Positions 23,336 to 32,231 of a stretch of 64,000 nt of DNA are shown one piece after another; position 1 is the stretch's first letter; every line of letters starts with the position of its first letter. Origin of the DNA: Orlajensenia leifsoniae (GTDB lineage: Bacteria; Actinomycetota; Actinomycetes; Actinomycetales; Microbacteriaceae); contig NZ_SPQZ01000007.1 of assembly GCF_004570845.1 (NCBI RefSeq), forward strand, positions 1 through 64,000, in the 5' to 3' direction. The notes beneath the pieces were generated by a model, which did not search any database, was not told the origin of the DNA, and worked only from the letters and a program-made list of their open reading frames with translations. The position numbers and the translations under genes were made by a program.

Positions 23336-24141
23336 CAGATCTCCTTCAGGACGGAACGCTCGAGCCGCCGGAACAGCAGGAGCCCGACGACGAGGAAGGC
23401 GACGGACACGAGAGCCGAGATGCCCACGTCGAACCAGTTGAGCTGGTCGGGGAAGAAGCCTGCGCGGTAGAGCCCGAAGATGCCGGACAGCGGGTTGAAC
23501 GCCGCCCACACCTGCAGGTCGGCCGGCAGGTCCGTCGTGCCGTAGATGATCGGCGATGCGTAGAACAGCAGGCGCAGGATCAGCCTGACCGCGCGCTCGA
23601 TGTCCCTGAAGAACACCACGAGCGGCGCCACGATGAGTCCGACGCCCACGGTGAGCACGGCCTGCAAGAGGATCGCGAGGGGGAAGTAGAGCAGGTCGAC
23701 GTTGACCTGCGCGCCCGAGAAGATCGCGAACAGTGCCAGCACCGGCAGCGACGCCACGAACTCGATGCCCTTCGAGAGCACGATGCGATTCACCCAGATG
23801 GTGCGGGGGATCGTGGTGGAACGGATGAGCTTCGCCTCACGCAGGAACGCGCGCGTGGAGTCGGAGATGGTGCCGTTGAACCACATCCAGGGGAGCAGGG
23901 CCGTGAGGAGGAAGACGATGTAGGGCTCGGCGCCGACGCTGCGCTCGAAGATGACGGTGAAGACGAACCAGTAGATGGCCGACATGAGCAGCGGGTCGAG
24001 GATCGACCAGACGTAGCCGAGGGCCGACGTGGAGTACCGCACCCGCAGGTCGCGGCGGGTGAGCAGCCAGAGGGAGTGGCGATAGCGCGAGAACGGGGTC
24101 CACTGGGGGCGCGACTCGGCGTAGGAACTCACGCCGTCCAT
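23335..24141 (-). CDS. ABC-2 type permease of a wall-polymer exporter (Wzm/TagG type)
   Basis: A 268-residue membrane protein with six hydrophobic segments and the TagG/Wzm N-terminal start (RRDLRVRYSTSALGYVWSILDPLLM). It pairs with the ATPase immediately downstream to flip or export a lipid-linked glycopolymer across the cytoplasmic membrane. ATG at 24141 is chosen; a GTG at 24132 and longer forms are possible. The nearby glycerophosphotransferase and CDP-alcohol enzyme suggest the cargo is a polyol-phosphate polymer. Confidence 0.88.
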   Translation of the reverse strand: MDGVSSYAESRPQWTPFSRYRHSLWLLTRRDLRVRYSTSALGYVWSILDPLLMSAIYWFVFTVIFERSVGAEPYIVFLLTALLPWMWFNGTISDSTRAFLREAKLIRSTTIPRTIWVNRIVLSKGIEFVASLPVLALFAIFSGAQVNVDLLYFPLAILLQAVLTVGVGLIVAPLVVFFRDIERAVRLILRLLFYASPIIYGTTDLPADLQVWAAFNPLSGIFGLYRAGFFPDQLNWFDVGISALVSVAFLVVGLLLFRRLERSVLKEI

Positions 24142-24256
24142 CGTATGCGCCCGCGCGTCGTGCTCCTGCTCACGCCACCGTGCCGCGTCGCTGCGCCGCG
24201 TCGCTGTGCCGTCGCGCCCCGCTGGTGCCGGCATCCGGAGCCGAAACCATGCCGAG

Positions 24257-24291
24257 ACGACGAAAGCAGGCCGAAACGACGAAAGCAGGCC
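24257..24291. repeat. 16-bp direct repeat, period 19 bp
   Basis: ACGACGAAAGCAGGCC occurs at 24257-24272 and again at 24276-24291. The second copy provides the left half of the terminator hairpin at 24283-24305, so the first may be a duplicated terminator arm. Confidence 0.7.
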
Positions 24292-24305
24292 CGATGGGCC
24301 TGCTT
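24283..24305 (-). terminator. Terminator downstream of the nucleotidyltransferase gene
   Basis: A 10-bp perfect stem (24283-24292 with 24296-24305) and 3-nt loop. Read on the minus strand it is followed by a TTTCG tail, after the stop of the gene at 24341. Confidence 0.75.
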
Positions 24306-24340
24306 CCGTGAGTTTCAGCCGATGCGGCCTGTCATGACGA

Positions 24341-25033
24341 TCACACGAAGTGGTTCGCGCGCTCCAGGTCTTCGGCGAAGTCGATCTCGACAGCGTAGAG
24401 GTCGGTGATGTCGACGGGCTCGACCAGGATGCGCTCCTTCTCGATCGCGAGCTCCAGGCCGCGCTCGAAGTAGTCCTGGTCGTTCACCTTGGTTAGGTGG
24501 CGGATGAAGGTGGCCTTGTCGGCGCTCGAGATGTAGTTGATGCCCACGGCCTCGCCGAGTCCGCCCTTGACGGTCTTGGAGAGCTCCTTGATGTAGCCCT
24601 CGGCGCTCATCGTGTACTTGACCTCTTCGTCGGAGACCTTGGAGTGGTTCACGGTGACGAAGGACTGGTCGCGCGCGATCATCTCGGCGGCACGGTCGAG
24701 AACGGTGGGGTCGAAGACGACGTCGCCGTTCATCCAGAGCACGCCGCCGGCCTGCGATGCCTGGAGGGCACGCAGCAGGCTCTTCGAGGTGTTGGTCTGG
24801 TCGTACTGCTCGTTGTATACGAACGCAGCGTCGGGGAAGGCCTCGATGATGTGCTCGAGCTTGTAGCCGACGACGATCGTGACCTTGGCGCTGCGGCCGA
24901 AGGCGTGCTCGATGTTGTCGAACTGCTGCTTCATGATGGTGCGTCCGTCGCTGAGCTCGGTCAGCGGCTTCGGCAGGGAGCGGCCGAGACGGCTGCCCAT
25001 GCCTGCGGCAAGAATGACGACCTGGGTGGTCAT
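24341..25033 (-). CDS. Nucleotidyltransferase (sugar-phosphate/phosphocholine cytidylyltransferase-like)
   Basis: A 230-residue NTP-transferase with the nucleotide-binding start VVILAAGMGSRLGRSLPKPL, central WMNGDVVFDP metal site and SKTVKGGLGEAVGINYIS substrate region. The last two resemble LicC and related cytidylyltransferases that make CDP-alcohols. ATG at 25033 is preceded by GAGGAG. With a CDP-alcohol transferase at 17665 it could supply the CDP-activated head group of the wall polymer, but a sugar-1-phosphate substrate is also possible. It is followed by a hairpin terminator. Confidence 0.8.
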   Translation of the reverse strand: MTTQVVILAAGMGSRLGRSLPKPLTELSDGRTIMKQQFDNIEHAFGRSAKVTIVVGYKLEHIIEAFPDAAFVYNEQYDQTNTSKSLLRALQASQAGGVLWMNGDVVFDPTVLDRAAEMIARDQSFVTVNHSKVSDEEVKYTMSAEGYIKELSKTVKGGLGEAVGINYISSADKATFIRHLTKVNDQDYFERGLELAIEKERILVEPVDITDLYAVEIDFAEDLERANHFV

Positions 25034-25274
25034 AGTGATCTCCTCGATGGAATTCGGGTCGACCGTACGTTTCATGAACATCCACCATCGGACGTTCACC
25101 CACGGTTCACCCACACGTGTATGTGAAGACACGCCTTTATGCCCGGTTCACCTTATCGTGCCGGGTCGGTCGGGGGCCAGACACGGGGGACGGCGTGCCT
25201 CGATTGTGACCTGCTGCTGAGCGTATTCACAGGGACGGGCGTCATCTGCCGTTCGGCTGTCGCAGGGGAGTTGG

Positions 25275-25280
25275 TAGGTT
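25275..25280 (+). promoter_or_regulatory. -10 hexamer TAGGTT, leaderless promoter of the ABC ATPase gene
   Basis: TAGGTT ends 6 nt before GTG 25287. The 250-bp divergent region upstream also holds three GTTCACC copies near 25094-25152 that might be regulatory. Confidence 0.45.
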
Positions 25281-25286
25281 TACTCC

Positions 25287-27269
25287 GTGAGTTCTGCGCA
25301 GCGATTCCCAGACCCGCACGACCAGGGGGCGACGGCCGAGGAGGCCTCGATCGAGGGCGCTTCCGCGACGGAGGATTCCGCGGACGCCGCACGTTCTCGG
25401 GGGACATCGACGGCGACCTCGTCGGTGCCGGATGCCGGTTCCGATGCGGCGTCCGACGCCCCGGCTGCTCCGGCCAAGCCCGCAGCGCGCAAGCCGGCCG
25501 CCCGCCGACCCGCCGCTCGCAAGCCGGCGGCGTCGAGAAAGCCGGCGGAGACGTCTGCTGCGGCGGAGGGAGATGCGTCAACCGACGCTGACGTGACAAG
25601 CGAGAGCGCCCCCACGTCTCCCGCCGTCTCAGCGCCCAAGCGACCGGCCGCTGCCCGGAAGACGACCACGCCCCGCAAGCCGGCGGCGAAGACCGGCGGC
25701 ACCAGCGCCGCCACAGCGAAGACGACGTCCGCCACACCGAAGAGCCCGGCAACGTCGAAGACTCCCGCGGCGAAGACGACCGCCGCCGCGAAGACGACCC
25801 GGGCGACCCCCGCGCGCTCGACGAGTACGCCGGCACGAGCCGCCGCTGCCGCCAAGGCCGCAGCCGCGAAGGCTGCCGAGGCCGCAACCGCCGAGACGAC
25901 GGAAGCGGCGACCGCTGCGTCTGCGAACGACACGACGGGGAGCGCCGCGACGCCCGCGGCACCCGGCACGCCCGCGGCGAAGGCCGCGACCCCGCCCCGC
26001 AAGCGCCCTGTGCGCGCCCCCAAGGCCCCGCCGGCCGTCGTCAAGGCCGCGCCGACGGTCGCCGCCGCCGAGGTCGTGCGCGATACGGCCACGGCCGAGC
26101 CGCGGCATCCGTCGACGACGCAGAAGGATGCCGCAGACACTCCGGCCGATGCTGCAGCAACGACCTCTCCCGGGAGCGCCACGACGTCCGCCCCCACGGA
26201 GACCGAGACCACGCCGGAGACCGCAGACGAGACCGCCGTCATCGAGGCGTCGGAGGCCGAGTTCCCCACGGACGACGACCTGGTGGCCATCGGCCTCGTC
26301 GACGCCCCTCCGGCCGAGCTGACGATCGAGGACACCGCTGCGGCGGTCGCCGAACTCGAACTCATCGAAGAGCTGACGATCGAGCAGATCGACGAGGACG
26401 AGGCCGAAGCCGAGGCCGAGGCCGCAGCGGCAGCCGCGAAGGCCGCGGCCCGCAAGAAGCGTGCCACCCGCAAGCTGCCCACCGCGACGAAGGCGCCGGC
26501 GGCATCCGCCCCCGCCGTACTCACCATCTCGGGCCTCGCCAAGAGCTACGGTGCGACGCAGGCCGTCGCCGGTATCGACCTCGAGGTTCGCACCGGATCG
26601 TTCTACGGGATCGTCGGCCCCAACGGCGCCGGAAAGACCACGACCCTGTCGATGGTCACCGGACTGCTGCGACCGGATGCCGGAACGGTCGTCGTGCACG
26701 ACGTCGACGTCTGGAAGGAGCCGGCCAAGGCCAAGCGCATGACCGGCGTGCTGCCCGACAGGCTGCGTCTGTTCGACAGGCTCACCGGAGCCCAGCTGCT
26801 GTACTACTCCGGCGTGCTGCGCGGGCTCGACGCTCAGACCGTGCGCACGCGCTCGGCCGACCTCGTCTCCGCCTTCGGGCTGGAAGAGGCGATCAACCGC
26901 CTCGTCGCCGACTACTCCGCCGGAATGACGAAGAAGATCGCCCTCGCGTGCGCCATGATCCACTCGCCCCGCCTCCTGGTGCTCGACGAGCCGTTCGAGG
27001 CCGTCGACCCCGTGTCGGCCGCCAACCTCATCGAGATCCTGCAGCGCTACGTCGCCGCCGGCGGCACCGTCGTGCTCTCGAGCCACGGCATGGACCTCAT
27101 CGAGCGCGTCTGCGACAGCGTCGCCATCATCGTGCAGGGCAGGGTGCTGGCAGCCGGGACCCTCGACGAGGTGCGCGACGGCGAACGACTCGAAGACCGG
27201 TTCGTCGAACTGGCCGGCGGCCGCAAGGTAGCAGAGGGGATGGAATGGTTGCACAGCTTCTCGGACTGA
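25287..27269 (+). CDS. ABC transporter ATPase with ~410-residue histone-like disordered N-terminus
   Basis: A 660-residue protein. Residues 1 to about 410 are low-complexity: Ala/Pro/Lys/Arg repeats (KPAARKPAARRPAARKPAA) like the basic tails of mycobacterial HupB or histone H1, then an acidic Glu/Asp stretch (about 305-390) and an AAAAAKAAARKKRATRK patch. Residues about 411-640 are an ordinary ABC domain: Walker A GPNGAGKTT (~446), signature YSAGMTKKIAL, Walker B LLVLDEPFEAVDP and switch histidine in SSHGMD. It is an exporter ATPase for the permease that overlaps its 3' end by 25 nt. The tail's role is unknown; DNA, RNA or polyanion binding is possible. GTG 25287 is supported by the -10 hexamer 6 nt upstream. 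Confidence 0.85.
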   Translation: MSSAQRFPDPHDQGATAEEASIEGASATEDSADAARSRGTSTATSSVPDAGSDAASDAPAAPAKPAARKPAARRPAARKPAASRKPAETSAAAEGDASTDADVTSESAPTSPAVSAPKRPAAARKTTTPRKPAAKTGGTSAATAKTTSATPKSPATSKTPAAKTTAAAKTTRATPARSTSTPARAAAAAKAAAAKAAEAATAETTEAATAASANDTTGSAATPAAPGTPAAKAATPPRKRPVRAPKAPPAVVKAAPTVAAAEVVRDTATAEPRHPSTTQKDAADTPADAAATTSPGSATTSAPTETETTPETADETAVIEASEAEFPTDDDLVAIGLVDAPPAELTIEDTAAAVAELELIEELTIEQIDEDEAEAEAEAAAAAAKAAARKKRATRKLPTATKAPAASAPAVLTISGLAKSYGATQAVAGIDLEVRTGSFYGIVGPNGAGKTTTLSMVTGLLRPDAGTVVVHDVDVWKEPAKAKRMTGVLPDRLRLFDRLTGAQLLYYSGVLRGLDAQTVRTRSADLVSAFGLEEAINRLVADYSAGMTKKIALACAMIHSPRLLVLDEPFEAVDPVSAANLIEILQRYVAAGGTVVLSSHGMDLIERVCDSVAIIVQGRVLAAGTLDEVRDGERLEDRFVELAGGRKVAEGMEWLHSFSD

Positions 27270-28819
27270 AAGTCCGGCTCTTCGGCAACCTGTTCCGCCG
27301 CGGCCCCTGGCAGATCGTCGGCATCATCGTCGGGCTGATCTACGGCCTGGGCATCGCCGTCTTCCTGATGGCACTGCTCATCGGCCTGCGCTTCGCGCCC
27401 GACGTCGAGTTCCTGCGCGACGGGATCGTCCTCGTGGGATCGATCGTCACCGTCGGGTTCATCGTGGTCCCTCTGTTCATGGGCTCGGATGACTCCCTCG
27501 ATCCCCGGCGGTTCTCGCTGTTCGGCATGCGCAACCGCGACCTCTCGTTCGGACTCGCGCTGGCAGCCTTCGTCGGCGTCCCGGCCCTCGTCCTGGCGAT
27601 CACGCTCGTCGGCTTCGTCGTCACCTGGACGCGCGGCTTCGGTGAGGCCGTGGTCGCGCTGATCGCGGCAGTGCTCGTGCTCGCCACCTGCATCATGCTG
27701 TCCCGCGTCTCGACCTCGCTCGCCAGCCTCTTCCTCGCCACCCGCCGCGCCCGCGAGGTGAGCGGAGTGCTCGGCGTTCTCGTGCTCGTGCTGATCTCGC
27801 CGATCATCGTGCTGCTCGCCCAGGTCGACTGGGCGACCTCCGGTCGTGGTCTCGTCCGCGAGGTCAGCGCCATCCTCTCGTGGACTCCCCTCGGTGCGAT
27901 GTGGGCCATTCCGGGCGACGCGGCCGCCGGCGAGTGGGGAGCATCCGTCCTGAAGCTCCTCATCGCCCTCGCCACGCTCTGGCTGATCTGGCTGGCGTGG
28001 CAGGCGCTCGTGGCGAAGACCCTGGTCACCCCGGGCCGCCAGACCCAGTCGCACGCCTACCACGGCCTCGGCTGGTTCGACAAGATGCTGCCGGGGGCCA
28101 CCGGCGCCGTCGCCGCCCGCTCGCTGACCTACTGGATCAGGGACGCTAGGTACTGGGTGTCGCTCATCATGATCCCCGTGCTGCCGGTCCTCCTCGTCGT
28201 GCCCCTCGCTGCGGTTCAGGTGCCCACAGGGGTTCTGGCCCTGCTGCCGGTGCCGGTCATGTGCATCTTCCTCGGTTGGACCGTGCACAACGACGTCGCC
28301 TACGACTCCACGGCCGTCTGGCTGCACGTGGCATCGGGCGTCAGCGGCTTCGCCGACCGCATCGGCCGGCTCGTGCCCGCGTTCTTCCTGTCGATCCCGC
28401 TCATCGCCCTCGGCACGATCGTGAGCATGCTGCTGTACCGCGACTGGAGCGTGCTGCCGTCGTTCATCGGGGTCTGCGCGAGCCTGTTCCTGGTGGGACT
28501 CGGATGCTCCAGCTACACCTCGGCGCGCTTCCCGTACCCGGTTCCCAAGCCCGGCGCCAGCCCATTCGCCCAGCCGCAGTCCTCGGGCACGGCCGCAGCG
28601 ACCGTGCAGTCGCTGACCTTCCTGGTGGCGCTGGTGCTCACGCTGCCCGCCCTCGTCTTCGGCTACCTCGCCCTGTTCGTCGACCCGGCGTGGCATATCG
28701 CCACGCTCATCGAGGGCGTCGGAGTCGGCCTGATCGCACTCGTGCTCGGCGTCGTCTGGGGGGCGCACACGTTCACGAAGCGCGGCCCCGAGATCCTGGC
28801 CTCGGCGATCCGGGCGTAG
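27245..28819 (+). CDS. ABC transporter permease, large ABC-2-like membrane protein
   Basis: A 524-residue polytopic membrane protein with about 12 hydrophobic segments, arranged as two similar halves, and no soluble domain. It follows the ATPase with a 25-nt overlap, so both are co-translated as one transporter. Similar large ATPase-permease pairs occur in actinobacteria without known substrates. ATG 27245 (MVAQLLGLKVRLFGNLF) is the first start in frame that keeps the typical amphipathic N-terminal helix of these exporters. Confidence 0.8.
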   Translation: MVAQLLGLKVRLFGNLFRRGPWQIVGIIVGLIYGLGIAVFLMALLIGLRFAPDVEFLRDGIVLVGSIVTVGFIVVPLFMGSDDSLDPRRFSLFGMRNRDLSFGLALAAFVGVPALVLAITLVGFVVTWTRGFGEAVVALIAAVLVLATCIMLSRVSTSLASLFLATRRAREVSGVLGVLVLVLISPIIVLLAQVDWATSGRGLVREVSAILSWTPLGAMWAIPGDAAAGEWGASVLKLLIALATLWLIWLAWQALVAKTLVTPGRQTQSHAYHGLGWFDKMLPGATGAVAARSLTYWIRDARYWVSLIMIPVLPVLLVVPLAAVQVPTGVLALLPVPVMCIFLGWTVHNDVAYDSTAVWLHVASGVSGFADRIGRLVPAFFLSIPLIALGTIVSMLLYRDWSVLPSFIGVCASLFLVGLGCSSYTSARFPYPVPKPGASPFAQPQSSGTAAATVQSLTFLVALVLTLPALVFGYLALFVDPAWHIATLIEGVGVGLIALVLGVVWGAHTFTKRGPEILASAIRA

Positions 28820-28878
28820 TGTCCGCCTGAGCGACCGAGGCGCGGCATCCGACCCCGCCGATGCCCGCTCGGGCGTTC

Positions 28879-28884
28879 TACACT
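28879..28884 (+). promoter_or_regulatory. -10 hexamer TACACT, leaderless promoter of the DUF3039 gene
   Basis: TACACT ends 7 nt before ATG 28892. Confidence 0.45.
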
Positions 28885-28891
28885 GGAACCC

Positions 28892-29179
28892 ATGAGCGAA
28901 ACCTTCCGTGCGAGCATCGCCGACCCGGGTCAGCCCGGAGGCGGCACGTCCACCCTCGACCGCGAGCTCGAGGAACTGCTCGAGCAGGAGTCGATCGAAC
29001 CCGGCGACCACGAGCGCTTCTCGCATTACGTGAAGAAGGAGAAGATCCTCGAGTCCGCCCTCTCGGGCAAGCCGGTCAAGGCTCTCTGCGGCAAGAAGTG
29101 GACGCCGGGGCGCGACCCCGAGAAGTTCCCGGTGTGCCCCACCTGCAAGGAGATCTACGAGAAGCTGAAGGCCGAGTAG
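28892..29179 (+). CDS. DUF3039 domain protein (zinc-ribbon-like)
   Basis: A 95-residue actinobacterial protein of the DUF3039 family. The C-terminal half holds ALCGKKWTPGRDPEKFPVCPTCKEIYEKL, with three cysteines (C, then CxxC) suggesting metal binding. The N-terminal part is acidic (LDRELEELLEQESIEPGDHERFSHYVKKEK). The function is unknown; it is conserved in this order of bacteria and often sits beside translation or wall genes. ATG 28892 follows a -10 element by 7 nt. A hairpin at 29199 separates it from pncB. Confidence 0.85.
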   Translation: MSETFRASIADPGQPGGGTSTLDRELEELLEQESIEPGDHERFSHYVKKEKILESALSGKPVKALCGKKWTPGRDPEKFPVCPTCKEIYEKLKAE

Positions 29180-29198
29180 ACCGTCTGAGGCTGCAGCC

Positions 29199-29219
29199 CG
29201 ACCGTCGTCCTGACGGTCG
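29199..29219. terminator. Bidirectional hairpin between DUF3039 gene and pncB
   Basis: An 8-bp perfect stem (29199-29206 with 29212-29219) and 5-nt loop in the 46-bp gap between the two convergent genes. No long T tail is present. Confidence 0.6.
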
Positions 29220-29225
29220 TCGCCC

Positions 29226-30548
29226 CTACTTGTAGACGGTGGGGATGGCCGCTTCGCCGGCTCCCAGCCGGAACGCCTCGATCGGAAGCTCCTGCATCAC
29301 CGCGGCACGGTGCTCGCGTGCGGCCTTCGTGCCCGCGGCGCCGAGGAAGGCGGGATCAGCGACCCCGTCGCGCATGAGGGTCGCCTGCAGCGGGCGCTCC
29401 CGAGACTCGTCCTGAACGCCTTCGGGCTCGCCGTCGGGTCCGTCGCCGAGGTAGACGATCTCCTCGCGGGCCGTGCGGGTCGAGTCGATGCGCCGCACGG
29501 CGGTCTTGCGGCCGCCGACGCTCACCTTCTGGGCACTGGACTTCGCCACCGACACCCACTCGTCGTCGTCACCGCGGCGGGCGACCAGCTTGTAGACCAT
29601 GCCGGCTGTGGGGGAGCCGGAGCCCGTGGCGACCGAGGTGCCGACCCCGTAGGCGTCGACGGGCGAGCCCGAGAGGGCGCCGATGAGGTACTCGTCGAGG
29701 TCGCTGGTCACGGTGATCTTCGTGTTGACGGCGCCGAGGCTGTCGAGTTGTTCGCGAACGGATGCCACGACCGACGGCAGATCGCCCGAGTCGATGCGCA
29801 CGGCTCCGAGGCCGGTGCCGGCGACGCGCACGGCCGTCTCGACGCCCTTCTCGACGTCGTAGGTGTCGACGAGCAGCGTGGTGCCGGCACCGAGGGCCTC
29901 GACCTGTGCCCTGAAGGCGTCCTCCTCGGTGTCGTGCAGCAGCGTGAAGGAGTGCGCTGCGGTTCCCATCGTCGGCACGCCCCATGTACGACCGGCCTCG
30001 AGGTTGCTGGTCGCACCGAAACCGGCGATGTAGGCGGCGCGCGCCGTGGCCACGGCCGCGTACTCGTTCGTGCGGCGCGATCCCATCTCGGCGAGAGGGC
30101 GGCCGAGCGCCACCGACACCATGCGGGCGGCAGCACTGGCGACGGCGGAGTCCGAGTTCAGGATGCTGAGGATGAGGGTCTCGAGGATGACGCCCTCGGC
30201 GAAGGTCGCGTTCACGATCACCAGCGGCGAGCCCGGGAAGTACGCCTCGCCCTCGCGGTAGCCCCAGATGGTGCCGCTGAACCTGTAGTTCGCCAGCCAG
30301 TCGAGGGTCGACGGATGCACCACATCGGCGGCGCGAAGCCAGTCGAGCTCGGCATCCGTGAACCGGAAACGGCCGATCGCCTCGAGCAACCTGCCGGTGC
30401 CGGCGACGACGCCGTAGCGGCGTCCTGCCGGGAGGCGGCGCGCGAAGGCCTCGAACATCGACTCGCGATGAGCCGTGCCGTTCCGAAGGGCGGCGTCGAG
30501 CATGGTGAGTTCATAGCGGTCCGTGAGGAGCGCAGAGGAGCTGGTCAC
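29226..30548 (-). CDS. pncB: Nicotinate phosphoribosyltransferase
   Basis: A 440-residue enzyme of the NAD salvage pathway, converting nicotinate and PRPP to nicotinate mononucleotide. It shows the family pattern [12 protein letters not shown] at the N-terminus, [13 protein letters not shown], the [13 protein letters not shown] segment, the phosphohistidine site MGTAAHSF near residue 210, and VDTYDVEKG with RIDSGDL in the barrel. GTG at 30548 is preceded by a -10 hexamer 8 nt upstream on the minus strand. It is divergent from murI; the short gap holds both promoters. NAD salvage is also relevant to the NAD-consuming RES toxin at the window's left end, though they are far apart. Confidence 0.9.
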   Translation of the reverse strand: MTSSSALLTDRYELTMLDAALRNGTAHRESMFEAFARRLPAGRRYGVVAGTGRLLEAIGRFRFTDAELDWLRAADVVHPSTLDWLANYRFSGTIWGYREGEAYFPGSPLVIVNATFAEGVILETLILSILNSDSAVASAAARMVSVALGRPLAEMGSRRTNEYAAVATARAAYIAGFGATSNLEAGRTWGVPTMGTAAHSFTLLHDTEEDAFRAQVEALGAGTTLLVDTYDVEKGVETAVRVAGTGLGAVRIDSGDLPSVVASVREQLDSLGAVNTKITVTSDLDEYLIGALSGSPVDAYGVGTSVATGSGSPTAGMVYKLVARRGDDDEWVSVAKSSAQKVSVGGRKTAVRRIDSTRTAREEIVYLGDGPDGEPEGVQDESRERPLQATLMRDGVADPAFLGAAGTKAAREHRAAVMQELPIEAFRLGAGEAAIPTVYK

Positions 30549-30556
30549 GAAAGATC

Positions 30557-30562
30557 ACCCTA
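30557..30562 (-). promoter_or_regulatory. -10 hexamer TAGGGT (minus strand), leaderless promoter of pncB
   Basis: TAGGGT on the minus strand ends 8 nt before the GTG at 30548. Confidence 0.4.
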
Positions 30563-30573
30563 TCCCGCACGAC

Positions 30574-30579
30574 TAAGCT
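30574..30579 (+). promoter_or_regulatory. -10 hexamer TAAGCT before murI
   Basis: TAAGCT ends 8 nt before GTG 30588, near-leaderless. It lies back to back with the pncB promoter. Confidence 0.4.
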
Positions 30580-30587
30580 TGCACGTC

Positions 30588-31406
30588 GTGACGGATGCGC
30601 CGATTGGAATCTTCGACTCCGGCGTGGGCGGCCTCACGGTGGCCCGCGCAGTGAAGGACGCCCTGCCCAACGAGTCGATCCTCTACATCGGCGATCTCGA
30701 GCACTCGCCGTACGGCCCCAAGAAGATCGCCGACGTGCGCGGCTACGCCCTCGACGTTCTCGACGACCTGGTGGACCAGGGCGTGAAGATGCTCGTGATC
30801 GCCTGCAACACCGCATCCGCCGCCATGCTCCGCGATGCCCGCGAGCGCTACAGCGTGCCCGTGGTCGAGGTCATCCAGCCGGCAGTGCGCCGCGCGGTGG
30901 CCGCGACCCAGAACCGCCGCGTCGGCGTCATCGGCACCGCGGGCACCATCAACTCGCGCGCCTACGAGGACGCCTTCGCCGCGGCGCCCGAGCTGCAGCT
31001 GTTCACGGCGGCGTGCCCGCGCTTCGTCGAGTTCGTCGAGTCGGGCGTCACCACCGGCGCCGAGGTGCTGGCCGTGGCCGAGGAGTACCTCGCCCCGCTG
31101 CGCGAGGCCGACATCGACACTCTGGTACTCGGATGCACCCACTACCCGTTCCTCCGGGGCGCCATCTCCTACGTCATGGGCGAGAAGGTGACCCTGGTCT
31201 CGAGCGACACCGAGACGGCCAACGACGTCTACCGCGTGCTGGTCTCCCAACAGCTCGAGCGCACGGCGAGCAGTCCGCCCAGCTATCACTACGAGGCGAC
31301 CGGCCCGAGCGTCAGCGCCTTCCTCGACCTGGCCCACCGCCTCATCGGCCGCGACATCGACGCCGTCGATCTCGTGCAGACCGGCACCATGCACATCATC
31401 CGCTGA
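30588..31406 (+). CDS. murI: Glutamate racemase
   Basis: A 272-residue cofactor-independent racemase making D-glutamate for peptidoglycan. The proton-shuttling residues are visible: aspartate in [11 protein letters not shown], cysteine in VIACNTASA and cysteine plus histidine in [13 protein letters not shown] 30588 is chosen because it precedes the conserved [11 protein letters not shown] start and follows a -10 hexamer by 8 nt; the open frame extends much further upstream but is a shadow of pncB. murI, rph and rdgB lie together, a common arrangement in actinobacteria. Confidence 0.93.
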   Translation: MTDAPIGIFDSGVGGLTVARAVKDALPNESILYIGDLEHSPYGPKKIADVRGYALDVLDDLVDQGVKMLVIACNTASAAMLRDARERYSVPVVEVIQPAVRRAVAATQNRRVGVIGTAGTINSRAYEDAFAAAPELQLFTAACPRFVEFVESGVTTGAEVLAVAEEYLAPLREADIDTLVLGCTHYPFLRGAISYVMGEKVTLVSSDTETANDVYRVLVSQQLERTASSPPSYHYEATGPSVSAFLDLAHRLIGRDIDAVDLVQTGTMHIIR

Positions 31407-31469
31407 GAGGCCTGACGAGGCTCCCGCCTCGCCTGCCGCATCCGTTCCACCCACAGACAGGAATCCACC

Positions 31470-32231
31470 GTGACAGACCTCATCCGCGTCGACGGCCGCG
31501 CCGCCGACGACCTGCGCCCCATCACCATCGAACGCGGCTGGAGCGACCAGGCGGAGGGCAGCGCCCTCATCTCGTTCGGACGCACCAAGGTGCTCTGCAC
31601 GGCCTCGTTCACCAACGGCGTTCCGCGCTGGATGGCAGGCAAGGGCAAGGGCTGGGTCACGGCCGAGTACTCGATGCTGCCGCGCTCGACGAACAGCCGC
31701 ATGGACCGCGAGTCCGTGAAGGGGCGGATCGGCGGACGCACGCACGAGATCAGCCGCCTCATCGGCCGGAGCCTCCGCGCCGTCGTCGACATGAAGGCCC
31801 TCGGCGAGAACACCCTCGTCATCGACTGCGACGTGCTGCAGGCCGACGGCGGCACCCGAACGGCCGCGATCACCGGGGCCTACGTGGCCATGGTCGACGC
31901 CATCGAGTGGGGTCGCCAGCACAAGTTCATCGGCCAGAAGGCCAAGCCTCTCATCGACAGCGTCTCGGCCGTCTCGGTCGGCATCATCGACGGCACCCCC
32001 ATGCTCGACCTCGCCTACACCGAGGACGTGCGGGCCGAGACCGACATGAACATCGTCGTCACCGGACGCGGGCTCTTCGTCGAGGTGCAGGGAACAGCGG
32101 AGGGAGCCCCGTTCGACCGGCGCGAGCTCGACGCCCTGCTCGACTTGGGGGTCGCCGGCGGCGCCACGCTGCGGGACCTGCAGACCGCAGCCCTCGCGCC
32201 CGTCGGCGACGCGGCATCCGTCACCGCCTGA
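31470..32231 (+). CDS. rph: Ribonuclease PH
   Basis: A 253-residue phosphorolytic 3'-5' exoribonuclease that trims tRNA 3' ends. It shows the family N-terminus [17 protein letters not shown], the [16 protein letters not shown] strand, the [16 protein letters not shown] stretch, [10 protein letters not shown], and [19 protein letters not shown] with the phosphate-binding site. GTG 31470 is the start. Its stop overlaps the rdgB ATG by 1 nt. Phosphorolytic processing is relevant here since the two tRNAs and the tmRNA in the window do not encode the full CCA end. Confidence 0.93.
   Translation: MTDLIRVDGRAADDLRPITIERGWSDQAEGSALISFGRTKVLCTASFTNGVPRWMAGKGKGWVTAEYSMLPRSTNSRMDRESVKGRIGGRTHEISRLIGRSLRAVVDMKALGENTLVIDCDVLQADGGTRTAAITGAYVAMVDAIEWGRQHKFIGQKAKPLIDSVSAVSVGIIDGTPMLDLAYTEDVRAETDMNIVVTGRGLFVEVQGTAEGAPFDRRELDALLDLGVAGGATLRDLQTAALAPVGDAASVTA

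Noticed and set aside
25280-27254. Long minus-strand frames opposite the histone-like ABC ATPase
   Set aside because: They come from the low-complexity Ala-codon repeats on the other strand. The plus frame ends in a well-conserved ABC domain.
27047-29026. 659-residue minus-strand frame opposite the ABC permease
   Set aside because: Glu/Arg/His-rich shadow translation; the plus strand encodes an obvious polytopic membrane protein.
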